This document shows positions 19,701 through 28,974 of a stretch of 64,000 nucleotides of DNA, piece after piece. The translations under genes and the position numbers were made by a program. Under the pieces are notes generated by a model. The model was not told where the DNA came from. It worked only from the letters and a program-made list of their open reading frames with translations, and ran no database searches. The stretch's first letter is position 1. Each line of letters starts with the position of its first letter. The stretch lies in the NCBI GenBank assembly GCA_963662895.1, contig OY759982.1:3534001-3598000 (forward strand), given 5' to 3'. Origin of the DNA: GWE2-42-39 sp963662895. GTDB lineage: Bacteria; Bacteroidota; Bacteroidia; Bacteroidales; Prolixibacteraceae.

Positions 19701-20093
19701 TGGTCATATTTGTTAGTAACAGAACGTATAGATATAACACAGACTTATAATCTTCGTGCCGCAAGAGGCAGATGGACACCAGATAATCCGGATGCTGAGT
19801 TTGCCAAAATAGGCAATAGTAACAGGTTATCTCCGCTATCTTCGCAATTTGTGCAAAATGGAAGTTATATAAAACTGCGGAACATAAGCCTGGCATACTA
19901 TGTTCCCCAAAATATACTCTCTTTAGCAAAGGTTAAACTCTCGGTAAGTGCCCAGAACTTATTAACCTTTACCAAATATAAAGGATTAGATCCGGAAATA
20001 AGTTCTACATCAGGTGACACCAATTCCGGAATGGACTGGTTTGCTTATCCGAATCCAAGGAGTATTTCTTTCGGAATTTCGATAGAATATTAA
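16788..20093 (+). CDS. SusC-type TonB-dependent outer-membrane transporter with signalling domain
   Basis: 1101 residues. A signal peptide (to about residue 42, ending ASVYSQ) is followed by an STN/secretin-like signalling domain (about 45-115), a carboxypeptidase-regulatory-like domain (about 132-210, KTVSGTVKDENSKPIPGAS) and the SusC TonB-box region GIEEVVAVGYGTMKRSDLTGS. A plug domain with PMIRIRGANSLLGNNDPLIVVDG and SATAIYGSRGANGVILV and a beta barrel complete the protein, which ends in ISFGISIEY. The STN domain explains the upstream sigma/FecR pair. With SusD next door it forms a pedal-bin importer. Because glpD, glpT and a glycerophosphodiesterase flank it, the cargo may be a glycerophosphodiester or glycerol-phosphate polymer fragment; that is inference from context. 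Confidence 0.93.
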   Translation: MKKKLCNIVPQGRWKKLFFMVRITTVLFFVGLMHVTASVYSQKTRLDLKVEDVTVEQVLKTIEKQSQFYFLYRSDLLEKVPKVTLNMKEGRLEEVLDRIIVPHGFKYEIDDQVVVIKKDETTSVSKQVPQEKKTVSGTVKDENSKPIPGASIFIKGTTVGTITDANGVFKLDIPLDAKTIVFSFVGMKAQEVPLEDQKTFNVVMQEETLGIEEVVAVGYGTMKRSDLTGSVASVSSETFLDQPSSSVISVLSGRAPGVTVRRNNAAPGSEPMIRIRGANSLLGNNDPLIVVDGNYSSMPDMYDIESVEILKDASATAIYGSRGANGVILVKTKRGSQGKPTVKLYSDISFDNVSQRYDLMNASEFAEFNKQVGAYPFTDEELAKFKTYKGVDWQDEIMQTGLSQSYKAVFTGGTDNVRYYVSPDYKKSTGIVRNTEASGYGLNAKVDLDLSKNITVQIESTLEHSDNLNPELVQGGSKTTNPLMSALIWSPTEPIYTGEGNYNRLGLGSGSALNPILLTEIKNTNYSNDGSGVGNLKIKIIEGLEFDAKGAISISTGGTRDFESDEYTGVGASASQSAYESKSWLVNGFLTYTKSFADSHNLSVMGGMEETKSEIQNVSAEALILPIESAGWYNLGLASPNIAVGSGWSNSALRSYFARLNYNYASKYYLTMNYRADGSSKFKGDNQFSYFPSFSLAWRLSEENFMKNQNIFQNLKIRGGWGITGSQAIDAYATFSALAGKSYTWGDVPQVGYHATVGGNPNLKWESTKQFNGGIDITTFNNRLSIALDYYNKKTVDLLAPLSVPYYNGGGSVISNVGSVRNSGFEINFNYDVLKTNNWSYGFNLNASVNNNEVLGIGEQEILYGEIYSSSLASNSPFVLMPGQPIGSIYGYKYLGIWQESEAAEAARFEQEPGDYKYEDLNENDTYDAGDNQIIGNTNPPFTWGFNNHFSYKNFHLNILLEGVHGRDVMNWSYLLVTERIDITQTYNLRAARGRWTPDNPDAEFAKIGNSNRLSPLSSQFVQNGSYIKLRNISLAYYVPQNILSLAKVKLSVSAQNLLTFTKYKGLDPEISSTSGDTNSGMDWFAYPNPRSISFGISIEY

Positions 20094-20108
20094 TTTTTTA
20101 TTAAAAAA

Positions 20109-21722
20109 ATGACATACAATATGAAAAGTAAAATAATATTAATATTAGCTGTTATTGTTTTTTTTGTTTCATGTGAATCCAATGAAGATTTCTTGGAAGA
20201 AAAAACCAAAGGAAAATTATTTCTTGATAGTTTTATGAACGATGCAGCAGAACTGGAGATGATGAACAATTCATTGTATAGATATTGGTGCAGTGCTATA
20301 AATAGGAATTATGAAAGTTTTGAAATTAAATGCGCCAGTGCAGATGATATACTTGGAACCGGAAACCAACGAATTTATTATAATGAAATGGAAGTCAATA
20401 TGGATATTACGTCCGGTGGTGACAATGATATTCGAAAAGGATGGGACCGTGCTTACGAAACCATAAACATGGCCAATTCGATTATCAATAATTATCATAA
20501 TGCCGAAGGTACGGTTTCTGAATCCGAATTGAATGCCTGGGCAGCTCAGGCGCATTTTATCCGTGCTTTTACCTATTTCTGGACCGTACGTTTTTTTAAT
20601 AACATTCCGTTAATTACAGATGCATTTGTACCTGATACCGAAAAAGAGATAACCTGCTCTCCAAGCCGGGATGTGTATGATTTAATTGTTTCTGATCTTG
20701 AATTTGCAGAGGAATGGCTTCCTGTTACATGGACCGGGTATATGAAAGAAGGCGGAGCAGTGACCAAAGGAGCAGCTAAATCGCTTCTTGCCAGTGTATA
20801 TTTGCATATGGCCGGTTTCCCAATTAATGGGGGCAATGAGTATTACGCAAAAGCCAGAGACAAAGCCAAAGAAGTTATTGATAATGCAGGTGAATATGGT
20901 TATGCTTTACGGGAACATTTCTGGCAGGTTTGGGATCCATACTGGAGTGCATATGCAATTCCAAAAGACGAAATAATTATATGGTTTGAACGTACTACAA
21001 CGGATTATAGCAGGAGAGCCCCTATGCCATCCCGCCCGATTGAATTTTCAGGATGGGAATCAATGATTGCTGAAAGAGGATTCTACAACCGCTTCCCTGA
21101 AGGAGAACGCAAAGAATTTACATTCGTTACCGATTTTTATCAATCTAGTGGAAATTATTATCATTATACTGATTTGACTTGTAAACATCCATGTTATCGC
21201 AAGTTGTGGGCAGATGATCTTACTCCCGGCTGGGAATGGGAAAACAGAAACGAACCAGACAGTAAATGGCTTACAGGGATGGATCTGAGTGCCTCCTGGA
21301 AAAGTACACGGCCCACTATTGTTATGCGTTACCCAGATGTGTTACTGATGTATGCCGAAGCCAAAGCACGTACGGATGGGCCGGATGCCTTAGCCTATCA
21401 ATGCCTTAACGATGTGCGTAACCGGGCATATAAAGGTGTAGGCACAACCGAAGCATCTGTAAGTGACCTGAGTACAGAGGAATTTATTGATACAGTTGTC
21501 TGGGAAAGGGCATGGGAATTTGCCGGAATGGAATTTTCTTCAAGATGGTTCGATCTGCAAAGGCTTGAATTGGTAGAAAAAGCTACTACCGAATGGCGCG
21601 ATGAAACGGAAGAAAAATATGTGCTTAAGAAACCTTATACCAAAAAAGATTATTTCCTCCCTATTCCGAGTGCAGAAGTTACTTTGAATCCGAACCTCGC
21701 AAACAACAATCCTGAATTTTAA
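20109..21722 (+). CDS. SusD/RagB-type surface lipoprotein
   Basis: 537 residues. The signal segment ends FFVSC, placing the lipidated Cys at about residue 22; a second in-frame ATG at 20121 may be the real start. The body shows SusD features: tetratricopeptide-like helices in the N-terminal half (AWAAQAHFIRAFTYFWTVRFF, GAAKSLLASVYLHMAG), the PTIVMRYPDVLLMYAEAKAR stretch and the terminal YFLPIPSAEVTLNPNLANN motif. It begins 15 bases after SusC and would act as the substrate-binding lid on that transporter at the cell surface. The ligand is not readable from sequence. Confidence 0.93.
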   Translation: MTYNMKSKIILILAVIVFFVSCESNEDFLEEKTKGKLFLDSFMNDAAELEMMNNSLYRYWCSAINRNYESFEIKCASADDILGTGNQRIYYNEMEVNMDITSGGDNDIRKGWDRAYETINMANSIINNYHNAEGTVSESELNAWAAQAHFIRAFTYFWTVRFFNNIPLITDAFVPDTEKEITCSPSRDVYDLIVSDLEFAEEWLPVTWTGYMKEGGAVTKGAAKSLLASVYLHMAGFPINGGNEYYAKARDKAKEVIDNAGEYGYALREHFWQVWDPYWSAYAIPKDEIIIWFERTTTDYSRRAPMPSRPIEFSGWESMIAERGFYNRFPEGERKEFTFVTDFYQSSGNYYHYTDLTCKHPCYRKLWADDLTPGWEWENRNEPDSKWLTGMDLSASWKSTRPTIVMRYPDVLLMYAEAKARTDGPDALAYQCLNDVRNRAYKGVGTTEASVSDLSTEEFIDTVVWERAWEFAGMEFSSRWFDLQRLELVEKATTEWRDETEEKYVLKKPYTKKDYFLPIPSAEVTLNPNLANNNPEF

Positions 21723-21891
21723 TAACAGGAAATCAAAGACTCAGGGGAATATGTTCGGAAAAAGGGCGTGGTTCGCTAACTGCTGCCATACCCTTTCTTT
21801 TTCAAGTTGTTGAAAAGCTGTCTTGAGGGAATGTAATATTGTTTTTTTCAAAGTAAGTCCTAGCGAAATATTAAAATAAAATATCATAGTA

Positions 21892-22851
21892 ATGAAAAGG
21901 AAATATCTGGTTTTATTATTTGTTTTCTGCGTGGGGGGAGTACAGGCACAAGTCGAATTCATAGCACACAAGCGGGCTTCTAACCTTGTCACGAATACAT
22001 TATGCCAGAATCAGCCGTCAACTTCACCTACTGATTGGGAAATAAGTCGATCCACCATAGTATTTAAAAATTATATCCAGGAAGAATTTAATGAATTCAG
22101 TTCAACAAAATCCGATATAAAAATTGTTGCTCATCGCGGGGGAACAATGGAAAGGCCTGAGAACACTATTTCAGCCTATAAAAGAGCAGTTGAGTCAGGA
22201 GCAGATATTTTGGAAATTGATGTACGGATCAGCAAAGATGGGCGGCTCTTTATTCTCCACGATAAAACATTAGACCGGACAACAAATGGAACTGGTATTG
22301 CAGCTAATATTACCATGGATGAACTTCAAAAGCTGGATGCGGGAGGGTGGTTCTCCCCCTCTTGGTCGGGAGAGAGAATTCCTTCGTTTCAGAAAGTATT
22401 ACAGTGGGCTGCCGGTGAAGAGATAATGCTTCTTCTTGACCTTAAAGAATCAGGACCAAAATTTGCACAAAAAGTAACCGATGAAATTCAAAGATATGGA
22501 AATAAGGAAAAAATTATTGTTGGTGTACGTTCGCCTGACCAAGCCAGAATATTTGCCAAATTACTTCCAGATGTAAAAAAATTAGCTTTTATGAGTTCCT
22601 CTAATGAAATTCAGGAATTTGCTATGCTTGGGGTAGATGTGATGCGATTATGGATAAATTGGCTGAAAGAAGAACCTTCTTTAGCTGACCAGGTTAGAGC
22701 AACAGGCGTAAAACTAATGGTCAACGGAAGACTTGGAGGACTAGCTGAAACAAAAATGCTTCTAAGTTTCTCTCCTGATTGGATTTTGATCAATGACCCT
22801 GCTCAATTGATCGAATCGTTGCATGAACTAGAAAATAAGCACTCAAAGTGA
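21892..22851 (+). CDS. Exported glycerophosphodiester phosphodiesterase
   Basis: 319 residues with an N-terminal signal peptide (LVLLFVFCVGGVQAQ). Residues about 80-315 are a GDPD TIM barrel with the catalytic motifs VAHRGGTMERPENT, DILEIDVRISKDG and LFILHDKTLDRTTNGTG, which supply the expected His, Arg, Glu, Asp and second His. It hydrolyses glycerophosphodiesters to glycerol 3-phosphate and an alcohol. Being exported to the periplasm or outer membrane and lying between SusD and a GlpT-type antiporter, it fits the step between outer-membrane import and inner-membrane uptake. The about 60 residues between signal peptide and barrel match nothing I recognise. Confidence 0.92.
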   Translation: MKRKYLVLLFVFCVGGVQAQVEFIAHKRASNLVTNTLCQNQPSTSPTDWEISRSTIVFKNYIQEEFNEFSSTKSDIKIVAHRGGTMERPENTISAYKRAVESGADILEIDVRISKDGRLFILHDKTLDRTTNGTGIAANITMDELQKLDAGGWFSPSWSGERIPSFQKVLQWAAGEEIMLLLDLKESGPKFAQKVTDEIQRYGNKEKIIVGVRSPDQARIFAKLLPDVKKLAFMSSSNEIQEFAMLGVDVMRLWINWLKEEPSLADQVRATGVKLMVNGRLGGLAETKMLLSFSPDWILINDPAQLIESLHELENKHSK

Positions 22852-23054
22852 ATTGGAAAATATTCCCAATTTGTGAAATTATTATATAAAATTTCAGGCT
22901 GATCTGGTATGTTCCGTCTGATGTCTAAAACAACTACTCTCAAATTAAATTTATTGTGCTCTTTGCAGCATAATATGTGACTTGTATTAGAAAAAGTTTT
23001 GTCTAGATCATCAATTGATTACCACACATCGACCTATTTTGTCAAACATTTAAC

Positions 23055-24392
23055 ATGAAGCTGATTAATTATTTTAAAACGGGGCCAAATCTTGATTTGA
23101 TTCAAGATGAACAAATAATAAAAAAGAATTACGAACGTAAACGCTGGATAGTTTTTATATCACTGGTAATTGGATATGGATTTTTTTATACATGTAGAAT
23201 AAACTTATCAGTTGCCAAAAAGCCTATTATGGATGCCGGATTACTTGATCCCTGGCAGATGGGTATAATTGGCAGTGCTCTATTGTACGTTTATGCGATT
23301 GGAAAATTCATTAATGGTTTTCTTGCCGATTATGCTAATATTAGAAAATTTATGTCAATTGCCTTACTCTGTTCTGCAATTGTGAACTTAATTTTAGGAC
23401 TTACACAAGGGTTCGCTTTGTTTGTTGTACTATGGGCTGTTAACGGATGGTTTCAATCCATCGGCTCCGCTCCCAGTGTTGTTTCAATTTGCCAATGGTT
23501 TAGTCAAAAAGAAAGAGGTACCCGTTATGGGCTTTGGGCTGGCGCCCATAATATTGGAGAAGGGCTTACGTTTATTGGGACATCTTTTTTAATAGGTCTT
23601 TTAGGCTGGAGATGGGGTTTTATAGGTCCCGGAATAGTATGTGCATTTATTGCAATAACTATGTTCTATACTCTTGCGGATAGACCAGAAACGTATGGAT
23701 TACCAAACGTTGCAGACTATAAAAAGGATTATTCAGGGGGTAAACCATCAAATGAAAAAACAGGGGAATTACAGCGAATGGTTTTAAAAAGCCCCATAAC
23801 CTGGATACTGGGACTCAGTAGCGCAATGATGTATATCTGTCGGTACGGAATACATAGCTGGGGCCCCTTGTATTTACAGGAAATAAAGAATTATTCCATT
23901 TTGGAATCAGGTAGTATGATTGGGTTCATGACGATAGTAGGCTTACTTGGAGCAATATCATCTGGTTTTATTTCCGATAAATTTTTTCATTCCAAACGAA
24001 ATGTACCCACCCTGTTGTATGGGGTATTATTAACCGGGGCATTAATTATGCTTCTGTTTGTTCCTCCCGGTTATTATTGGCTAGATATGGTTGCGTTAGG
24101 CTGTTTTGAATTTGCTGTTGGTGGGTTAATCGTTTTTTTAGCGGGGTTAATTGTTGTTGATGTTATGCCCAAAAAAGCTGCCGGTGCCGTGAAGGGGATT
24201 ATTGGGTTGTTTAGTTATTTTGGAGCAGCAAGCCAGGATTGGATTAGTGGCCTTATAATTAATTCGGGGAAATTTGTAGTAAATGGCGAAACCAGTTATA
24301 ATTTTGATAATGTCTTTTATTTCTGGATTGGAGCCGCTGTTCTTTCCTTAGTGCTTGCGTTATTTGCCTGGAATATAAAACCTCAAGAATAA
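23055..24392 (+). CDS. glpT: Second glycerol-3-phosphate/organophosphate antiporter (GlpT-like)
   Basis: 445 residues with MFS topology and the same signature regions as the first copy: GYGFFYTCRINLSVAKKPIMD, GKFINGFLADYAN, GWFQSIGSAPSVVSICQWFS and VMPKKAAGAVKGIIGLFSYF. The binding-site arginine is present in TCRINL. It starts 203 bases after the phosphodiesterase gene and is followed after 39 bases by an exported protein gene. The two antiporters are clearly diverged within the window, so they may differ in substrate (glycerol 3-phosphate against another phosphorylated alcohol) or in regulation. Confidence 0.88.
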   Translation: MKLINYFKTGPNLDLIQDEQIIKKNYERKRWIVFISLVIGYGFFYTCRINLSVAKKPIMDAGLLDPWQMGIIGSALLYVYAIGKFINGFLADYANIRKFMSIALLCSAIVNLILGLTQGFALFVVLWAVNGWFQSIGSAPSVVSICQWFSQKERGTRYGLWAGAHNIGEGLTFIGTSFLIGLLGWRWGFIGPGIVCAFIAITMFYTLADRPETYGLPNVADYKKDYSGGKPSNEKTGELQRMVLKSPITWILGLSSAMMYICRYGIHSWGPLYLQEIKNYSILESGSMIGFMTIVGLLGAISSGFISDKFFHSKRNVPTLLYGVLLTGALIMLLFVPPGYYWLDMVALGCFEFAVGGLIVFLAGLIVVDVMPKKAAGAVKGIIGLFSYFGAASQDWISGLIINSGKFVVNGETSYNFDNVFYFWIGAAVLSLVLALFAWNIKPQE

Positions 24393-24431
24393 CGAAAAAT
24401 CAAATTACACAATCAAAAAGTTTTATAAGCT

Positions 24432-25211
24432 ATGCAAAAGATATTTTTTATTATTCTATTAATAATATCCTGCAATGTTTTACAATCCCAGAACATTGTC
24501 AAAACATATAATGTACCTTCGGCTAGGCAAGCAGTTGCAGTCGACTCTAAGTATTTTTATGTAATCAACAATAATTCAATCACAAAACATCACAAAAACG
24601 ATGGTGTTTTGGTTGACTCATGGGAAGATAAAGATTCCTTGATTCATCATATGAATAGCGGCATTATCATTCATAGGAAGCTTTTTTGCATCAACTCAAA
24701 TTATCCGGATATTCCGATGGCAAGCTCGTTAGAAGTTTTTAACCCAGTAACACTTGAGCATATATCTACCCATAGTTTCGGTATACTAAATGGTTCTGCA
24801 ACCTGGGTCGGAAGGCATAAAAACTTTTGGTATGTGGCGTTTGCCCAGTATTCCGGAAAAAATGGCGTAACCGGTAAAAACAATGCATGGACAAGACTTG
24901 TGAAATTTGATCTCAAATGGAGACAAATTGAATCCTGGCTCTTTCCCAAAAAACTATTAGAAAAGTTTGGCACCAAAAGTAACTCTGGCGGAGTGATTTT
25001 ATCCAATGGAAGGATTCTAATTACAGGGCATGATAATTTTGAAATTTATGTTTTGGGATTTCCCGATAAAGGGGTAACTCTAAAATGGATCGACACTATT
25101 CTTGTTGGCTCTTATGGCCAGGGAATAGCTTATGAGAAAGACGGTGAATCAGAGCTAATTTACGGGATAATTAGAAAGGAAAACAAAGTAGTTGTTACTA
25201 AAATAAAATAG
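24432..25211 (+). CDS. Exported beta-propeller-like protein of unknown function
   Basis: 259 residues with a signal peptide (FFIILLIISCNVLQSQ; the Cys may instead serve as a lipobox). The mature part shows repeated strand-rich units: AVAVDSKYFYVINNNSITKH, then ASSLEVFNPVTLEHIS, GVILSNGRILITGHDNFEIYVL and IAYEKDGESELIYGIIRK. This spacing suggests a five- or six-bladed propeller of the PQQ/NHL type. No catalytic residues are evident. It directly follows the second glpT gene and is likely co-transcribed, which suggests a role in phosphodiester handling, but the sequence gives no direct support. Confidence 0.6.
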   Translation: MQKIFFIILLIISCNVLQSQNIVKTYNVPSARQAVAVDSKYFYVINNNSITKHHKNDGVLVDSWEDKDSLIHHMNSGIIIHRKLFCINSNYPDIPMASSLEVFNPVTLEHISTHSFGILNGSATWVGRHKNFWYVAFAQYSGKNGVTGKNNAWTRLVKFDLKWRQIESWLFPKKLLEKFGTKSNSGGVILSNGRILITGHDNFEIYVLGFPDKGVTLKWIDTILVGSYGQGIAYEKDGESELIYGIIRKENKVVVTKIK

Positions 25212-25288
25212 CCTTTCCCGAAGTGCAGGGAAGACTGATTCAGGAGATTCAGATTAAATCTTTTAAAGAATTGCAAAATTAAGTAAAG

Positions 25289-27013
25289 ATGAAGAAAAAA
25301 ATAAATATTTCAATTATTTTGATAGGAGTAGCAATTTTGCTTTCAACTGTGTATGGTTGCAAGCTTGTTAGCGGAGATCATGAAATAGCGGGGGGGGAAT
25401 TGTTGTATAATGGGATTAGACTTCCGTATGAGTGGCCGCCAAGATACCCGGTACCTGATGAGCCAACCGATATGCCGGTTCCATATCTGGAAAATGTTCC
25501 TGATTTTATTCCTATAAATGTTGGACGGCAATTGTTGGTCGATGACTTTTTGATTGAAGAAACGAATCTTAAAAGAACATTTCATTATCCCCGGTATTAC
25601 AAAAAGAATCCGGTTTTGAAATCTGATAAACCTTGGGAATATACCGCATCGGGATATCCCTATGCTGCCCCTTTCAGCGATGGCGTTTGGTATGATGAGA
25701 AGGATGAAAAGTTTAAAATGTGGTACTCTACAGGTGGAGGAGAGTTGAATCAAAAAACAGATCGATTCAATGTTGTTACAGCCTATGCAATTTCGGATGA
25801 TGGAATAAATTGGGAAAAACCGGTTTTGGATGTTGTGCCTGAAACTAACCTGGTTGATATTCGTTTCAGGGATTCAAATACTATATGGCTTGATAAAAAC
25901 GAAAAAAATCCAAAAAGAAGATATAAACTTTTTAACGTTGAAAATGGATGGCGTGACCATAGATGGCGGTTTGTACTGAAATACTCCCCCGACGGAATTC
26001 ACTGGTCGGAAGGTGTTGCCCAATCCGGAGACCTTTACGACCGTTCTACTATTTTTTATAATCCGTTTCGTGACAAATGGGTGTTTAGCCTAAGGGTGAG
26101 ATACGATGCTTTAGGCCGATGTCGTAATTATCTTGAAAATGACGATCCTAAGGTTGGAGTAAGTTTAGCCCATCGTTCGTACGGTGCAATTGACAAAAAT
26201 ATAGTTTATTGGTTTGGTCCATGGGAAAATGAACTTACAAACCCTAATCCTGAATACAGTAGTATAAAACCTCAAATCTATAATCATGATGCAATTGCCT
26301 ATGAAAGTCTCATGCTGGGGTTCTTCTCTGTTTGGCAAGGCCCAGAAAATGAGACGTGTGAGAATTTAAGTATACAAAAACGGAATGAAGTTGCGCTTGG
26401 GTACAGTCGCGATGGTTTTCACTGGCAACGACCTGATATGAATCGATTCTTTCCAGTAAATGAAACCAAAGGAGCATGGAACTTCGGAAATATCCAATCG
26501 GTTTGCGGAGCCCCGATAATTGTATCAGATTCGTTATATTTTTATATGAGCGGACGAAAACAAAATAATATTTTTTGGGATAGTCATTCAAGCACGGGAT
26601 TAGCTACCCTTAGAAGAGATGGTTTTGCTTCTATAGACGCCGGAAATGAAGAAGGTCTGTTGCTTACAAAGAAATTATTTTTTGAAGGTAAATATCTTTT
26701 TGTAAATGCTGATGCCTCAAGAGGACATATTGTTGCTGAAATTATGGATAATAAAGGCCAAATTATCGATGGTTATTCAAAAGATCAATGTCTTCCGGTA
26801 AAAGTTAACGGAACCAAATTAGCTATAGAATGGAAAAATACAAAGGCTCTCGAAAATTTGTCCAACAAACCGGTGCAAATCAGGTTCTATCTAAAAAACA
26901 CAGCTTTGTACTCGTTTTGGATAAGTAAATACAGTACTGGAGAAAGTGATGGCTACACAGCCGGTGGTGGTCCCAATCTGCATCCTTCAGGAAAGGATAT
27001 CCCTTTACATTAA
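25289..27013 (+). CDS. GH32/GH43-like propeller lipoprotein (putative glycoside hydrolase)
   Basis: 574 residues. The signal segment ends LSTVYGC, a lipobox at about residue 24. After a proline-rich linker the protein carries the block GRQLLVDDFLIEETNLKRTF followed by PYAAPFSDGVWYDEKDEKFKMWY, typical of a large family of uncharacterised proteins with the five-bladed propeller fold of arabinanases and invertases. Further blades include FSRDGFHWQRP-type and YSPDGIHWSEG-type motifs. Candidate acidic residues exist, but I cannot assign a catalytic triad. It is intact, unlike several downstream neighbours, and opens the carbohydrate locus that extends to 34.5 kb. Confidence 0.65.
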   Translation: MKKKINISIILIGVAILLSTVYGCKLVSGDHEIAGGELLYNGIRLPYEWPPRYPVPDEPTDMPVPYLENVPDFIPINVGRQLLVDDFLIEETNLKRTFHYPRYYKKNPVLKSDKPWEYTASGYPYAAPFSDGVWYDEKDEKFKMWYSTGGGELNQKTDRFNVVTAYAISDDGINWEKPVLDVVPETNLVDIRFRDSNTIWLDKNEKNPKRRYKLFNVENGWRDHRWRFVLKYSPDGIHWSEGVAQSGDLYDRSTIFYNPFRDKWVFSLRVRYDALGRCRNYLENDDPKVGVSLAHRSYGAIDKNIVYWFGPWENELTNPNPEYSSIKPQIYNHDAIAYESLMLGFFSVWQGPENETCENLSIQKRNEVALGYSRDGFHWQRPDMNRFFPVNETKGAWNFGNIQSVCGAPIIVSDSLYFYMSGRKQNNIFWDSHSSTGLATLRRDGFASIDAGNEEGLLLTKKLFFEGKYLFVNADASRGHIVAEIMDNKGQIIDGYSKDQCLPVKVNGTKLAIEWKNTKALENLSNKPVQIRFYLKNTALYSFWISKYSTGESDGYTAGGGPNLHPSGKDIPLH

Positions 27014-27132
27014 ATTAAAAAAGTTGAATTTTCTAACGGCTGAAATAAGCCAGAAGAAAGAAATTTCACACAACAGAGTTTTTATAATGGTGAATTCCCT
27101 GTTTACCTTTTGAAATAAATAATTATATAAAT

Positions 27133-28800
27133 ATAAAGACTAAAATTGTTATATCATCTGTTTTATTGATTTTATTGAGCTTGGCAATAAGATACTCATT
27201 TGGAAATTCTCATAATAATTCCATTAGAGAAGTTGATATTCCGGACCTACCCGGGATGACGATTAAGGGATTAGTATATTGTGACGGAGTAGGCGTCCCA
27301 AATGTAGTTGTATCTGATGGTTACGAAGTAGCAATCACTGATGATAATGGTATTTATTATCTCCCTTCTAAAAAAAAGCACGGCTATGTATTTATTTCCG
27401 TACCGGGAAATTATGAAGTAGTAAATGATAAAAATGTTCCTCAAATTTTTAGCCGTGTGGTAGATCCAACTTCTGTTGACAGGAGGGATTTTTCATTGAC
27501 ACGCGTTGATAATAGAAACCATATAGTTATTGCGATGGCTGACCTGCATTTGGCCAATGAAAATGAAGACCTTTTTCAATTTACCAACAATTTTCTTCCT
27601 GATGTCAATTCTGTTATTAGCAATTGCCAGGGAAAAGGGATAAAAGTATATGGATTAACTCTTGGAGATTTGTCTTATGATAGATACTGGTACGCTAACA
27701 ATTTTGGGCTCCCTTAGTATCTTCCTTACATGAATAAAATTGACTGCCCTGTTTTTAACGTGATGGGAAATCATGATAATGATCCGTATTGCGAAGGCGA
27801 TTGGTTTGCAGAGAGTACCTATAAGAATATTGTTGGACCGACTTATTATTCATTCAATTTAGGGAGTGTACATTATATTGTATTAGACGATATAGAATAC
27901 CAGAATAAAGGAGGAGCTCTTGGGACTATAGGGAAAAGAAATTACAATGGCGTTATTGTTTCAGGCCAGATGGAATGGTTAAAAAAAGATTTAGAGACCA
28001 TTCAGGATAAAAACACCCCAATTATTATTGCCATGCATATTCCGTTACATGGATATCCTACTCTTGATGGAGATAGCCGAAAAATAAAAAACAATGTTAC
28101 CCTTGACAATGGGAATGAACTTTTGTCTGTCGTTAATGACTTTTCAAATGTTCATATCCTGAGTGGTCACAAGCATGTCAATTATTCGGTTGAAGCTACA
28201 TCCGGGCTTATGGAACACAACATTGCGGCGGTTTGTGCTACCTGGTGGCGAACAGGAAAAACAGGGTTTGCCAATAACCATATTTGCATAGACGGTAGTC
28301 CCGGAGGATATAGTATTTGGGAAATTGATGACAAAGATCTGCAGTGGTACTATAAAGGTATTGGGTGCGAAAGAGATTATCAATTTAGATCGTATGATTT
28401 AAATATGATCCAAATAACAAACGAAGAGTATGCCCCTAATGCAACTGTTCATCCATCCGAATATGCTGGCGGGTATGCTAATTCTCAGAAGAATAATGAA
28501 GTATTAATTAATCTATGGGGCTTCGACAGCAAATGGAAAATTAGTGTAAAAGAAAATAATAAACCATTAAATGTGTCACGAGTAATGGCACACGACCCTC
28601 TTTCTATTATTTCCAATTTAACAATATTTTACGATAAAGATTTGGTGCCATATAAAAAACCATATAATGTTTCAAATATGTTTAAGGTTACAGCATCAAG
28701 CCCAACATCTACGCTGGAAATTAAAGTAACTGATCGTTTTGGAAATGTTTATAGAGAGACAATGGTTCGTCCTAAAGATTTCTCTTACTTAATGAAGTAG
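27133..28800 (+). pseudogene. Calcineurin-like phosphoesterase (MetallophosN/C type), disrupted
   Basis: The frame encodes a typical exported phosphoesterase: signal peptide (KIVISSVLLILLSLA), an N-terminal immunoglobulin-like domain (IKGLVYCDGVGVPNVVVSDG), then metal-binding motifs MADLHL, LGDLSYD, GNHDND, MHIPLHG and LSGHKH, and a C-terminal domain. An in-frame TAG at 27715-27717 interrupts FGLP-YLPYM between the GD and GNHD motifs, where a GAG or CAG codon is expected; both sides share one frame. The codon just before the KTKIV signal sequence is ATA (27133) rather than ATG, so the natural start also seems lost. Without readthrough neither half retains a full active site. Confidence 0.75.
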
Positions 28801-28974
28801 GATATTGTCCTTATACATGTATTGGATCGGAGGTGTATTTGATTCTTTTAAATGATAATTTATATCATCTTTTATGTCTGTTTAAGGATCAGTATTCGAT
28901 GAGAAAATAAGGCATATGCTTCAATAGGTAAAGTTTAAATATTAATTAACATGATCAATTTAATCAGTAAAACT

